Shown here one piece after another: positions 6,181 through 13,183 of a DNA stretch of 16,371 bases (position 1 is the stretch's first letter; each line of letters starts with the position of its first letter). Where the stretch lies: contig CAYJFD010000038.1 of the NCBI GenBank assembly GCA_964369605.1, positions 1 through 16,371 on the forward strand, given 5' to 3'. Source of the stretch: CAYJFD01 sp964369605 (GTDB lineage: Bacteria > Bacteroidota > Bacteroidia > Bacteroidales > UBA932). A model generated the notes under the pieces. The model worked only from the letters and a program-made list of their open reading frames with translations, did not search any database and was not told where the DNA came from. The position numbers were made by a program, and so were the translations under genes.

Positions 6181-6669
6181 CTATTTCAATTCTAATATCA
6201 CGCTCGAATAACTGGAAATCCCTTCCTCACGTCCTTCAAACCCTAGTCTCTCAGTAGTAGTAGCCTTTACTGACACCTGACTCACATCTACCGACATCAC
6301 TTGTGCAAGGGTATTACGCATATTTTGAATATGGGGTGAAAGACGAGGTAGCTGTGCTGCTATTGTTATGTCCGCATTTGCAAGCTCATAGCCCTGTTCC
6401 CTAATTAACACCATTACTTTTCTTAATAAGATTTTGCTATCGATTCCTTTATATTCTTCTGACGTATCAGGAAAATGCTTCCCTATATCACCTAACGCTA
6501 ATGCTCCTAGTAGGGCATCACAAAGGGCATGAATCACTACATCTCCGTCCGAATGGGCTATACAACCCTTTGAGTGTTTTATGCTTACACCTCCCAACAC
6601 TAGGGATAGGCCGTCGGAGAGGGCATGCACATCATAACCGTTTCCTATTCGATATTTAATTTGTTTCAT
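6181..6669 (-). CDS. ispF: 2-C-methyl-D-erythritol 2,4-cyclodiphosphate synthase
   Basis: IspF converts CDP-methylerythritol 2-phosphate to methylerythritol cyclodiphosphate, releasing CMP, in the MEP route to isoprenoids. It is a soluble homotrimer. With the start used here it has 162 residues, close to the usual 155-165. Zinc ligands D13 and H15 (GNGYDVH) and H47 (SDGDVVIH) are present, as are the conserved ALGDIGKHFPDT segment and the C-terminal KATTTERLGFEGREEG motif that helps bind the cytidine diphosphate and divalent metal. A longer reading frame begins with GTG at 6687 or ATG at 6684, but both lie at or upstream of the predicted transcription start (about 6680, from TATCTTTG at 6687-6694). 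The ATG at 6669 also gives the normal family N-terminus. No terminator lies between it and the tRNA promoter, so readthrough into the tRNA is possible. Confidence 0.96.
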   Translation of the reverse strand: MKQIKYRIGNGYDVHALSDGLSLVLGGVSIKHSKGCIAHSDGDVVIHALCDALLGALALGDIGKHFPDTSEEYKGIDSKILLRKVMVLIREQGYELANADITIAAQLPRLSPHIQNMRNTLAQVMSVDVSQVSVKATTTERLGFEGREEGISSYSSVILELK

Positions 6670-6686
6670 ACGTAAATATTTCATCA

Positions 6687-6694
6687 CAAAGATA
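6687..6694 (-). promoter_or_regulatory. ispF promoter -7 box
   Basis: TATCTTTG on the minus strand matches TAnnTTTG and lies 18 bp upstream of the ATG at 6669. It is the left arm of a palindrome shared with the rightward promoter at 6703-6710. No clear -33 TTTG is visible. Confidence 0.55.
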
Positions 6695-6702
6695 CAAATT
6701 AT

Positions 6703-6710
6703 TATCTTTG
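6703..6710 (+). promoter_or_regulatory. -7 box for the mutL operon
   Basis: TATCTTTG matches TAnnTTTG. The predicted start near 6717 is about 20 nt before the ATG at 6738. This is the right arm of the inverted repeat ACAAAGATA-(8 bp)-TATCTTTGT (6686-6711), so the ispF and mutL-operon promoters are back to back with only 8 bp between their -7 boxes. Confidence 0.55.
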
Positions 6711-6737
6711 TAGATTAATACTACATATATAAATATT

Positions 6738-7025
6738 ATGGGACTAAATATATCTTGGTTTAAGACATCTAAGCATCGCGTTTTTCATTACGAACCTCTT
6801 TATTATAATGAGAAGAAGGAAAAAATGGACGAACGTTATAACAGAAACACCTATACTCCAGGTGTAAACATAAGGGGTAAAATCAGGAATTCGTCTGTGG
6901 AAAACAAGAAGCATCCTATGAGTTCTTTTACTCGAAAGATTGTAGTATTTATTTCGCTTCTAATTATGTTTATCCTAGCGTATTATTTCTCTCAATATAT
7001 AGTACTTCTTTTTTCTGCTTTATAA
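6738..7025 (+). CDS. Small single-pass membrane protein of unknown function, upstream of mutL
   Basis: I do not recognise this 95-residue protein. Residues about 1-65 are polar and basic (for example YYNEKKEKMDERYNR and a GVNIRGKIR segment), and residues about 68-93 form one strongly hydrophobic helix (IVVFISLLIMFILAYYFSQY) ending close to the C-terminus. It is therefore predicted to be tail-anchored in the inner membrane with the basic part in the cytoplasm. It is the first gene of the operon, 21 nt after the predicted transcription start and 2 bp before mutL, a spacing that suggests translational coupling. Codon use looks like that of its neighbours, which supports a real gene. It has no catalytic motif. 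It could be a membrane adaptor or a leader gene that sets mutL expression (speculation). Confidence 0.7.
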   Translation: MGLNISWFKTSKHRVFHYEPLYYNEKKEKMDERYNRNTYTPGVNIRGKIRNSSVENKKHPMSSFTRKIVVFISLLIMFILAYYFSQYIVLLFSAL

Positions 7026-7027
7026 CT

Positions 7028-8788
7028 ATGTTAAAGGTACTACCTCCACATATTTCAAACCTCATAGCCGCTGGAGAAGTGGTTCAGAGGCCTGCATCTG
7101 TTGTAAAAGAACTTATTGAAAACAGCATAGATGCAGGTGCGAACTCTATTTCTGTGAACATCCTGGACTCAGGAAGGACTCTTATTCAGATTATCGACAA
7201 TGGATGTGGGATGAGTGATGAAGATGCAAAGCTTTGTTTCCTTCGACATTCAACATCTAAGATTTCTGAGGCTTCTGACTTAGAGAATATTTGTACTCTC
7301 GGCTTTAGGGGGGAGGCTCTTGCTTCTATCGCTGCAGTTTCAGAAGTATGTCTTAAGACGAAAAAACAAGACGAAGAACTTGGCAGTGTCACTCACTTTT
7401 GCGAATCAAATTTCATTTCTCAGGAGGCAGCATCGACTCCTCAAGGAACTAATATTGCGATTAGAAATTTATTTTACAACATCCCAGCAAGAAGAAAGTT
7501 TCTTAAATCCGATAATTATGAATTTCGTCAGATCGTAACAGAGTTCTCAAGAATAGCTTTAAGTAGACCAGAAATCAGTTTTTCTTTAAATCATAACGGC
7601 AAGGATGTATATAAACTTCAAGGAAGCACTGAACTTGAAAAGAGGATATTACAAATAGCTGGGAAAAACCTACAGAAGGAACTTATCAAACTATCTACAA
7701 GCACATCACTTATTAGTATAGATGGCTTTATCGGGATTCCTGAAGAATCAAGAAAGAGTTTAGGTCTACAATACTTCTTTATCAATGGTCGTTTTTTTAA
7801 GTCACCTTATTTACACAAAGCTATAATTAAGGCTTACGAAAAATTGATACCTGAGGGACACAGCCCATCTTATTTCCTATTTATGGAGGTTAACCCAAAT
7901 GAGGTGGATGTAAACATCCATCCAAGTAAGATGGAGGTAAAATTCGAGAATGACGCATTTATCTTTGAGATATTAAATGCTGCGACTAGAGAGGCTTTAG
8001 GGAAGAATTCTCTTTACCCTAGCATTGATTTTGACGTGGAAAATGCTCCTGAGATACCTATGGCTCCTAAAAAGGGAACTTATATCCCTATGCCTAAGAT
8101 TAATTTCGACCCTCTATTTAATCCTTTTGAGGATGAAAAATCTACGGTTGAAGATTTTCGCCCTTCTTATCTTAAAAAGGATGTGGATGAGGTACTATTC
8201 AAAGAGGAAATTATACCAGAACGAACATTTATATTAATTAAGAAAAAATACCTAGTAAGTTCTCACGAGGCTGGATTACTAATTATACACCTCAATAGGG
8301 CTTGGCAGAGAATATATTATGAAAGACTTATTCATAGTCTAGATAATTCTGTTCCGGCGATTCAGACCTCTATGTTTCCTCAAAAAATAGAATTGGATAT
8401 TAATTCTGTTTCTATTCTTAGTGAATTCCCAGGTAGATTACTAACTTTAGGATACGATATCGATATCCTTGACCAAGAAACTATTTGCGTGAAAGGCTTG
8501 CCAAATGGATTTCCTAGCGACCTAGAATCTACAAAGGGCAATATCGCTGACCTTGTTGGGATACTAAAAGAAAGTGAATCCGAAGATCTTCTAAGAGCAG
8601 AAGTAAGACATAAACTTGCGAGTACTATGTCACGATGTGCTTCTCGCAGAAAGTCACAAACGATGACAAATCAAGATGCGAACAATCTTATCGATTGTTT
8701 ATTTAACTGTATCGAGCCTGATAGGTCACCTGAGGGCAAGGCTACGATGAAAATATTAAATATTGAAAATTTAGAAAACCTATTATAA
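7028..8788 (+). CDS. mutL: DNA mismatch repair protein MutL
   Basis: MutL links mismatch recognition by MutS to strand removal. This 586-residue copy has an intact N-terminal GHKL ATPase: E28 and N32 in VKELIENSIDAGA, DNGCG at 57-61, RHSTSK at 73-78, GFRGEAL at 92-98, and the DVNIHPSKMEVKF segment at 294-306. A linker at about 335-395 leads to the C-terminal dimerization domain. There the metal-binding endonuclease motif DQHA(x)2E(x)4E is replaced by HLNRAWQRIYYE (421-432), keeping only the last Glu, and the C-terminal CPHGRP-type site reads SPEGKA (567-572). This copy therefore lacks the canonical nicking site and may act as a matchmaker only, unless Bacteroidota MutL uses a divergent site (inference). 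It sits 2 bp after the small membrane protein and 1 bp before the rhomboid gene. Confidence 0.96.
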   Translation: MLKVLPPHISNLIAAGEVVQRPASVVKELIENSIDAGANSISVNILDSGRTLIQIIDNGCGMSDEDAKLCFLRHSTSKISEASDLENICTLGFRGEALASIAAVSEVCLKTKKQDEELGSVTHFCESNFISQEAASTPQGTNIAIRNLFYNIPARRKFLKSDNYEFRQIVTEFSRIALSRPEISFSLNHNGKDVYKLQGSTELEKRILQIAGKNLQKELIKLSTSTSLISIDGFIGIPEESRKSLGLQYFFINGRFFKSPYLHKAIIKAYEKLIPEGHSPSYFLFMEVNPNEVDVNIHPSKMEVKFENDAFIFEILNAATREALGKNSLYPSIDFDVENAPEIPMAPKKGTYIPMPKINFDPLFNPFEDEKSTVEDFRPSYLKKDVDEVLFKEEIIPERTFILIKKKYLVSSHEAGLLIIHLNRAWQRIYYERLIHSLDNSVPAIQTSMFPQKIELDINSVSILSEFPGRLLTLGYDIDILDQETICVKGLPNGFPSDLESTKGNIADLVGILKESESEDLLRAEVRHKLASTMSRCASRRKSQTMTNQDANNLIDCLFNCIEPDRSPEGKATMKILNIENLENLL

Positions 8789-8789
8789 T

Positions 8790-9491
8790 ATGTCAATGAA
8801 CTTTAATTCACCTTTAGGGGGCTTTATGAGAAACACTCCTATGGTAGTAAAGAATCTTATTATCATAAACGTAGTTATGTTTATCCTAACTTCTTTCTTT
8901 CATAAGTTTATGATGGTAAACTTCTCACTTTTTTATTTCGAATCTGATTTTTTTAAGCCATACCAGTTTCTTAGCCATCTCTTTATGCACGGAGGCTTTT
9001 TTCACTTGTTTTTCAACATGTATACTCTTTGGATTTTTGGAACGGTTATTGAGAGAATATGGGGTAGCAAGAAGTTTTTTATTTACTTCCTTCTAACTGG
9101 AATAGGGGCTGCTTGCTTACACGAGTTCGTAATTTATCTGCAGGTTTCTGAGGTAGAAGCCGCAATTATGTCGAACTCATATATAGATGGTATAAATCCA
9201 CGAGATATGTACAGAGCTATAATGAATACTCCTACTGTTGGAGCCTCAGGAGCTGTATATGGATTGCTTTTAGCTTATGGAATGATGTTCCCTAACAATA
9301 TAATGCAGCTAATGTTCCCTCCTATTGCCCTAAAGGCGAAGTGGTTTGTAATAATTTTTGGAGCGATAGAACTATTTCTAGGCTTTAGAAATGCTGGCGA
9401 TAATATTGCGCATTTTGCTCACTTAGGGGGTATGCTTTTCGGAGTAATCTTTATTTTATATTTAAAAAGGACTAATAGGCTGTACAACTAA
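8790..9491 (+). CDS. Rhomboid-family intramembrane serine protease
   Basis: This 233-residue polytopic inner-membrane protein belongs to the rhomboids, which cut transmembrane helices. The catalytic serine is S153 in GASGAVYG and the catalytic histidine is H211 in FAHLGGMLFG. The upstream H-x4-H-x3-N pattern (H67, H72, N76 in HGGFFHLFFN) belongs to the oxyanion and structural core, and the WR-type loop region precedes it. A polar insertion of about 35 residues (about 118-150) separates the third and fourth helices and would lie outside the membrane. Length fits the six-helix class. Substrates are unknown. The start is 1 bp after the mutL stop; a second Met at residue 3 is an alternative start. 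From memory, mutL followed by rhomboid genes and an EEP-type gene recurs in Bacteroidales, but here there is only one rhomboid. Confidence 0.93.
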   Translation: MSMNFNSPLGGFMRNTPMVVKNLIIINVVMFILTSFFHKFMMVNFSLFYFESDFFKPYQFLSHLFMHGGFFHLFFNMYTLWIFGTVIERIWGSKKFFIYFLLTGIGAACLHEFVIYLQVSEVEAAIMSNSYIDGINPRDMYRAIMNTPTVGASGAVYGLLLAYGMMFPNNIMQLMFPPIALKAKWFVIIFGAIELFLGFRNAGDNIAHFAHLGGMLFGVIFILYLKRTNRLYN

Positions 9492-9499
9492 CAGAAGAG

Positions 9500-10543
9500 A
9501 TGAAAAGAATATTAAAGATACTTCTTAACTTTCCGTTTTGGCTTGGCTCTATTTTTATTGCCACGCTACTAGCGATATGTTATCTATCTTTTTTTGTGAA
9601 TCCTTCCGTTATCTGGATTCCAAGTCTTATCTCTATCGCCTTCGTTCCTCTTTTCATTCTGAACTTTATTATCTTCATCATAGCGATAATTAGACGCTCG
9701 CGTGTTTCCGTTATTGCGCTTGTCGCACTTCTTCCTGTACTCTTTTTTTGGAAAGGGTATTTTAGATTTGACAGCGATAGCCTTGAGGTCGACTCAAATG
9801 AAACATCCACGCTTATGACCTATAATGTAGGGAAAGAAGATTTTGATTTTTCCGAGGTGTTTTCCTTTGGAGATCCAGATATTATCTGCCTACAAGAGTA
9901 CTACTGTGAAGATCCTGATGATTTAGATAATCTTGATTTTGAGTCCTATCCATACCACTCAGAACATCTTATTCGTTTTAGGAAGGATCATTATGTTGGA
10001 AATATCATTCTTAGTAAATATCCCATTTCTCATTCTAACAAGATTACCTTTCCAGGCTCTACAAACCTGGTTGTCTACTCAGACATAGAGGTAAAGGAAG
10101 AGGTCATTAGGGTATATAATTGCCACTTAGAGTCATATAATATAGCTCCAGGCTCTTTTTTAAAGGATTTAATCGACACTCGAAATGAAGCTTCTGACGA
10201 GATACTAGGAGTTCAAAACAAGATGCGAGCGAGTAATAGAAATAGGGCTGAACAGGTTGACATAATTATTAAGCATATCAATGAATCTCAGACTCCTTGC
10301 ATTATTTGTGGCGACTTTAACGATACACCCCTATCCTACACCTACAAGTCTCTTTGCGACCAACGTGTAGATACGTTTAAAGAGGCGGGGAAAGGGTTCA
10401 GTTCGACGTTTGCGATACTATGGCCACTTTTAAGAATTGATTATATCTTAGCACCCAAGAGTGCAAAGGTAATATCGCACAAAACATTAAGAAATATTAA
10501 ATATTCGGATCATTATCCGGTAATTAGCACATTTATATTATGA
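9500..10543 (+). CDS. Membrane-anchored endonuclease/exonuclease/phosphatase-family hydrolase
   Basis: The 347-residue protein has three N-terminal membrane segments (about residues 9-31, 38-64 and 69-86) followed by an EEP-fold (DNase I-like) domain. Its conserved metal and catalytic positions are N109 in LMTYNVG, E133 in ICLQEYY, H209 in YNCHLES, D272 and N274 in CGDFNDTP, D314 in RIDYIL, and the closing SDHYPV with D336/H337. All are present, so an active phosphohydrolase is expected. The family covers DNases, phosphodiesterases and lipid phosphatases, and the substrate cannot be read here. The domain probably faces the periplasm if the three segments are all helices (inference). A purine-rich AGAAGAG lies just before the ATG, the closest thing to a Shine-Dalgarno in this operon. 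Its last four bases overlap the start of the next gene (ATGA). Confidence 0.9.
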   Translation: MKRILKILLNFPFWLGSIFIATLLAICYLSFFVNPSVIWIPSLISIAFVPLFILNFIIFIIAIIRRSRVSVIALVALLPVLFFWKGYFRFDSDSLEVDSNETSTLMTYNVGKEDFDFSEVFSFGDPDIICLQEYYCEDPDDLDNLDFESYPYHSEHLIRFRKDHYVGNIILSKYPISHSNKITFPGSTNLVVYSDIEVKEEVIRVYNCHLESYNIAPGSFLKDLIDTRNEASDEILGVQNKMRASNRNRAEQVDIIIKHINESQTPCIICGDFNDTPLSYTYKSLCDQRVDTFKEAGKGFSSTFAILWPLLRIDYILAPKSAKVISHKTLRNIKYSDHYPVISTFIL

Positions 10544-11103
10544 TAGAAGAAATTAAAGAAGCAATAGACATATTAAAAGAAGGAGGCATCATCCTTTACC
10601 CAACTGATACTATTTGGGGTCTAGGCTGCGATGCGACTAACGAATCTGCTTGTAAGAGAATATTCGAGATTAAGGAAAGAGAAGAGGCTAAGAGTATGGT
10701 CGTACTCGCCTCGGACATGAATATGGTAGAGGACTACCTAGAAGAAGTTCCTGAGATAGCAAGAAATCTAGTTGAAGTTAGCGATAAACCTCTAACTATC
10801 ATCTATCCTGGCGCGAGGGATTTAGCGAAGAATATTGTTGCACCCGATGGTAGTGTAGGCATAAGGATTCCTAACAATGAGTTTTGCCAGCTACTCCTAG
10901 ATAATTTCAGAAGACCACTTGTGTCGACTTCAGCAAATATTTCAGGGGAAGTATCTCCTAGTGAGTATAGCGACATTAATATTCATATCATCAACTCAGC
11001 CGATTGGGTCGCTGATCCAGTATATGCAAATGAATCTTCAGGCAAAGCATCATCTATTATAAAGCTTGGTCTTGGAGGAGAAATACAGATAATTAGAGAA
11101 TAA
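10540..11103 (+). CDS. Sua5/YciO/YrdC-family L-threonylcarbamoyladenylate synthase
   Basis: This 187-residue cytoplasmic enzyme belongs to the YrdC fold. TsaC/Sua5 members make threonylcarbamoyl-AMP from threonine, bicarbonate and ATP for the t6A37 modification of tRNAs that read ANN codons. Visible motifs are PTDTIWGLGC (21-30), the KEREEAKSM basic segment (45-53) that lines the substrate pocket, GSVGIRIP (104-111) and STSANISG (129-136). Length equals the single-domain TsaC type, without the C-terminal Sua5 domain. YciO-type proteins share these motifs, so the exact reaction is very likely but not proven; for that reason I give no symbol. It overlaps the previous gene by 4 bp, implying coupled translation. 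Confidence 0.92.
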   Translation: MIEEIKEAIDILKEGGIILYPTDTIWGLGCDATNESACKRIFEIKEREEAKSMVVLASDMNMVEDYLEEVPEIARNLVEVSDKPLTIIYPGARDLAKNIVAPDGSVGIRIPNNEFCQLLLDNFRRPLVSTSANISGEVSPSEYSDINIHIINSADWVADPVYANESSGKASSIIKLGLGGEIQIIRE

Positions 11104-11122
11104 ATTATATAATTACACAAAA

Positions 11123-12364
11123 ATGAAGAAGTACGCATTACTATTCCTTTCACTAGTACTATTTGTCGCTTGTGATAAAGGTAATTCTGGAGCCAACAAC
11201 AAAGAGGTTCTTATTAATAGTCGAATATATATTGATTACCTTGAAGGAGAAAAGGTAGTCGACCTTAGTCTCGAGAGTTACGATTTTAATCCTGCTACTA
11301 CTCTTACATACAAATCAGATTGGGTAAAGGATCTTCGCATCGAAGATAATAAAATCAAGTTCTCACACGATAGAAACCTATATTCAGAAAAGAGAGAAGT
11401 CTCTGTAAAAGTAGACAATGGGGTTAAGGTTATGGATATACTTATTATCCAAAATGGCTCTGGCAGCGGATTTATTGACTTTGAGATATCATATATCGGC
11501 TACAAGTCTATGTTTATTGAAAGCGTAGACCTTGGAGAGAATTCCAATAGGTCATATATGCTACTATGTACTCCGAAGCACATTATCGATAAATATGGTG
11601 GACTAGAGGGCTATATCGATTACCTCCAAGAAGACAAGGATAACTACATCTCCCTTCTTGACAATGGTAACGTCGAGCCTAATCCTGACTTTTTTGGCTA
11701 CGGTCTTGGTTGGAACTCACTTGAATCAGATACAGACTATATCTTATTTGCATACTACAGTAACCATTTTATGCAAATTCAATCTGAAATATTCTACACA
11801 CAGTTCAAGACTAAGACTATTCCTGATTCCGTCCCTTACGACGTTAGCTTCGAAATAGATGCTATAAGTGAAGATAGTATTTTTATAGAGTTTCCAAGCC
11901 TGAAAGAGGTTAAGGATAAGATGCTTTCTGAGGAAGCTGCAGGCATTTACGATTACGCGTTAGATGTTTACACTCACGGTCATATCGGAATTTCTTTCTG
12001 GGATATTGACCTATTTAAGCCAGGGGCTAGTAAAGAAGATATTGCAAAAGAAATCATGACTATGCACGATGAATACTTTGTCTCAAAACTAGGAGGAACA
12101 TCTTTATATAACATCGCATTTAACTCAGCACTAAAAGGAAGAGCCTTTTCCGACTATAGCTTCTTCCCAGAGTTCCGCCCAAACAGCGAATTCATTATTT
12201 CATCCTTCTGTGTTTGGGAAGATAAAATATACTCTAACATAGATACTAAGACTTTTATTTCTCCATTTCAAATCGCGGAGACTCGCAGTTCAATGGAAAC
12301 TCAACTAGGCGCTAAAGTAAGCAAAAAAGATGGGGCCCTAGCTCCTTCCAAGCTTATGTTCTAG
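11123..12364 (+). CDS. Large lipoprotein with N-terminal BACON-like domain, function unknown
   Basis: The product is a 413-residue envelope lipoprotein. The signal covers residues 1-16 and C17 is the lipidation site (LVLFVAC). Residues about 27-113 look like a divergent BACON domain: a W-x-x-D-L core near SDWVKDLRI, then alternating strands ending in VMDILIIQNG. The next stretch (about 116-235) is beta-rich and contains SDTDYILFAYYS, which resembles a fibronectin-type or related beta-sandwich strand. The remaining 180 residues have no fold I recognise. The protein shares its mature N-terminal style (CDKGNSG) with the thioredoxin-fold lipoprotein at 4847-5971. It is the last gene of the mutL operon, 19 bp after the TsaC-like gene with no obvious separate promoter. 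Its stop codon overlaps that of rsmE on the other strand. Confidence 0.75.
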   Translation: MKKYALLFLSLVLFVACDKGNSGANNKEVLINSRIYIDYLEGEKVVDLSLESYDFNPATTLTYKSDWVKDLRIEDNKIKFSHDRNLYSEKREVSVKVDNGVKVMDILIIQNGSGSGFIDFEISYIGYKSMFIESVDLGENSNRSYMLLCTPKHIIDKYGGLEGYIDYLQEDKDNYISLLDNGNVEPNPDFFGYGLGWNSLESDTDYILFAYYSNHFMQIQSEIFYTQFKTKTIPDSVPYDVSFEIDAISEDSIFIEFPSLKEVKDKMLSEEAAGIYDYALDVYTHGHIGISFWDIDLFKPGASKEDIAKEIMTMHDEYFVSKLGGTSLYNIAFNSALKGRAFSDYSFFPEFRPNSEFIISSFCVWEDKIYSNIDTKTFISPFQIAETRSSMETQLGAKVSKKDGALAPSKLMF

Positions 12365-13098
12365 TCATTATAATTACAAGCTGCCGCAACGTAAACTGCT
12401 GCAGTCTCAGTTCTGAGGCGGGATTCTCCAAGTGAAACAGGGAGAAATCCTGCCTCTATTGCTTTTTGAACTTCCTTTGAGGAGAAATCACCTTCCGGTC
12501 CAATTAGACACAGTGCCCTCGGGGCAATATCACTCTTTTTCGCGCTATGAAAAAGTTCTGATAGGATAGAGCTAAGGGTGCTCTTTGGTATTGACTCGTC
12601 GCAGCAAGCGATGAGTTTTATCCCTTCGAAATCCTTAGAACTCTCAATAAGGCTAGAGAATGGGCATAGCGGTGAGAATTCTGGTAGAATAGTTTTTAAA
12701 GATTGCTTTGCCGCTGCAAGAATCACCCTAGCTGAGCGGTCTTCTTTAATTACCTTTCTTTCAGAGTGCTCACAGAGTATTGGTGTTATTTTATTTATTC
12801 CCAGTTCAGTAGCCTTTTCTAAGAACCACTCAAAACGATCTATGTTTTTAGTTGGCGCCACTGCCAAATGAAGGAAATACCCATGCTTATGAAGGCTCGT
12901 ATCTATAGATTCTATCTGTAATTTTACAGCTTTTGAATTTATATCTATAATTACTGTACTATATAAGAAGCCCTCTCCTGAGCATAACATTATAGTATCG
13001 CCTAATTTGTGTCTTAAGACCTTTACGCAGTGTGTTGACTCTTCCGCGCTGAGAGTCACTATATTACCTTCTATGTTATTTGAATAAAATATCTCCAT
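12361..13098 (-). CDS. rsmE: 16S rRNA (uracil(1498)-N3)-methyltransferase
   Basis: RsmE methylates N3 of U1498 in 16S rRNA within the 30S subunit, using S-adenosylmethionine. The 245-residue length is typical. Residues about 1-70 form the PUA-like RNA-binding domain (EESTHCVKVLRHKLGD). Residues about 72-245 form the SPOUT domain, with FLEKATELGINKITPI (about 92-107), AAAKQSLKTILPE near 128-140, the cofactor-binding IGPEGDFSSKEV (199-210) and the knot segment VSLGESRLRTETAA (221-234). A weak promoter box, TATCTTCG (one mismatch to TAnnTTTG), lies at 13119-13126 on the minus strand, 20 bp before the ATG. Transcription diverges from the metallophosphoesterase gene. The stop codon shares the palindrome CTAG with the stop of the convergent lipoprotein gene, and I see no intrinsic terminator for rsmE beyond it. 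Confidence 0.96.
   Translation of the reverse strand: MEIFYSNNIEGNIVTLSAEESTHCVKVLRHKLGDTIMLCSGEGFLYSTVIIDINSKAVKLQIESIDTSLHKHGYFLHLAVAPTKNIDRFEWFLEKATELGINKITPILCEHSERKVIKEDRSARVILAAAKQSLKTILPEFSPLCPFSSLIESSKDFEGIKLIACCDESIPKSTLSSILSELFHSAKKSDIAPRALCLIGPEGDFSSKEVQKAIEAGFLPVSLGESRLRTETAAVYVAAACNYND
12415..12467 (+). terminator. Candidate terminator for the mutL operon, inside rsmE
   Basis: GAGGCGGGATT-CTCC (12415-12429) pairs with GGGAG-AAATCCTGCCTC (about 12440-12456) through a long stem with one G-U pair and one bulge. The plus strand then reads TATTGCTTTTT. It lies about 50 bp past the lipoprotein stop at 12364. It also falls in the conserved rsmE knot codons, so the pairing could be incidental to protein coding. 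Confidence 0.35.
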
Positions 13099-13157
13099 AT
13101 CTACTTTATTTTATTCCCCGAAGATAGTAAAAAACTTCTTCAATTAGAATATATTTA

Positions 13158-13165
13158 TATCTTTG
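13158..13165 (+). promoter_or_regulatory. -7 box for the metallophosphoesterase gene
   Basis: TATCTTTG matches TAnnTTTG. The predicted start near 13172 leaves a leader of about 12 nt before the ATG at 13184. It therefore argues against the in-frame TTG at 13163, which overlaps the box itself. No TTTG -33 is evident. Confidence 0.55.
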
Positions 13166-13183
13166 TATGTTAAATATTTTATT

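Noticed and set aside
8458..8469. Perfect 12-bp palindrome GATATCGATATC
   Set aside because: It sits in the middle of mutL and simply encodes an alternating Asp-Ile stretch; no other regulatory sign nearby.
10459..10471. A GAGTGCAAAGGTA sequence identical to the core of the tRNA promoter, on the minus-strand reading inside the EEP-hydrolase gene
   Set aside because: It lies within conserved coding sequence, the nearest TTTG is only 8 bp away instead of 18-19, and no gene lies leftward on that strand. Probably chance.
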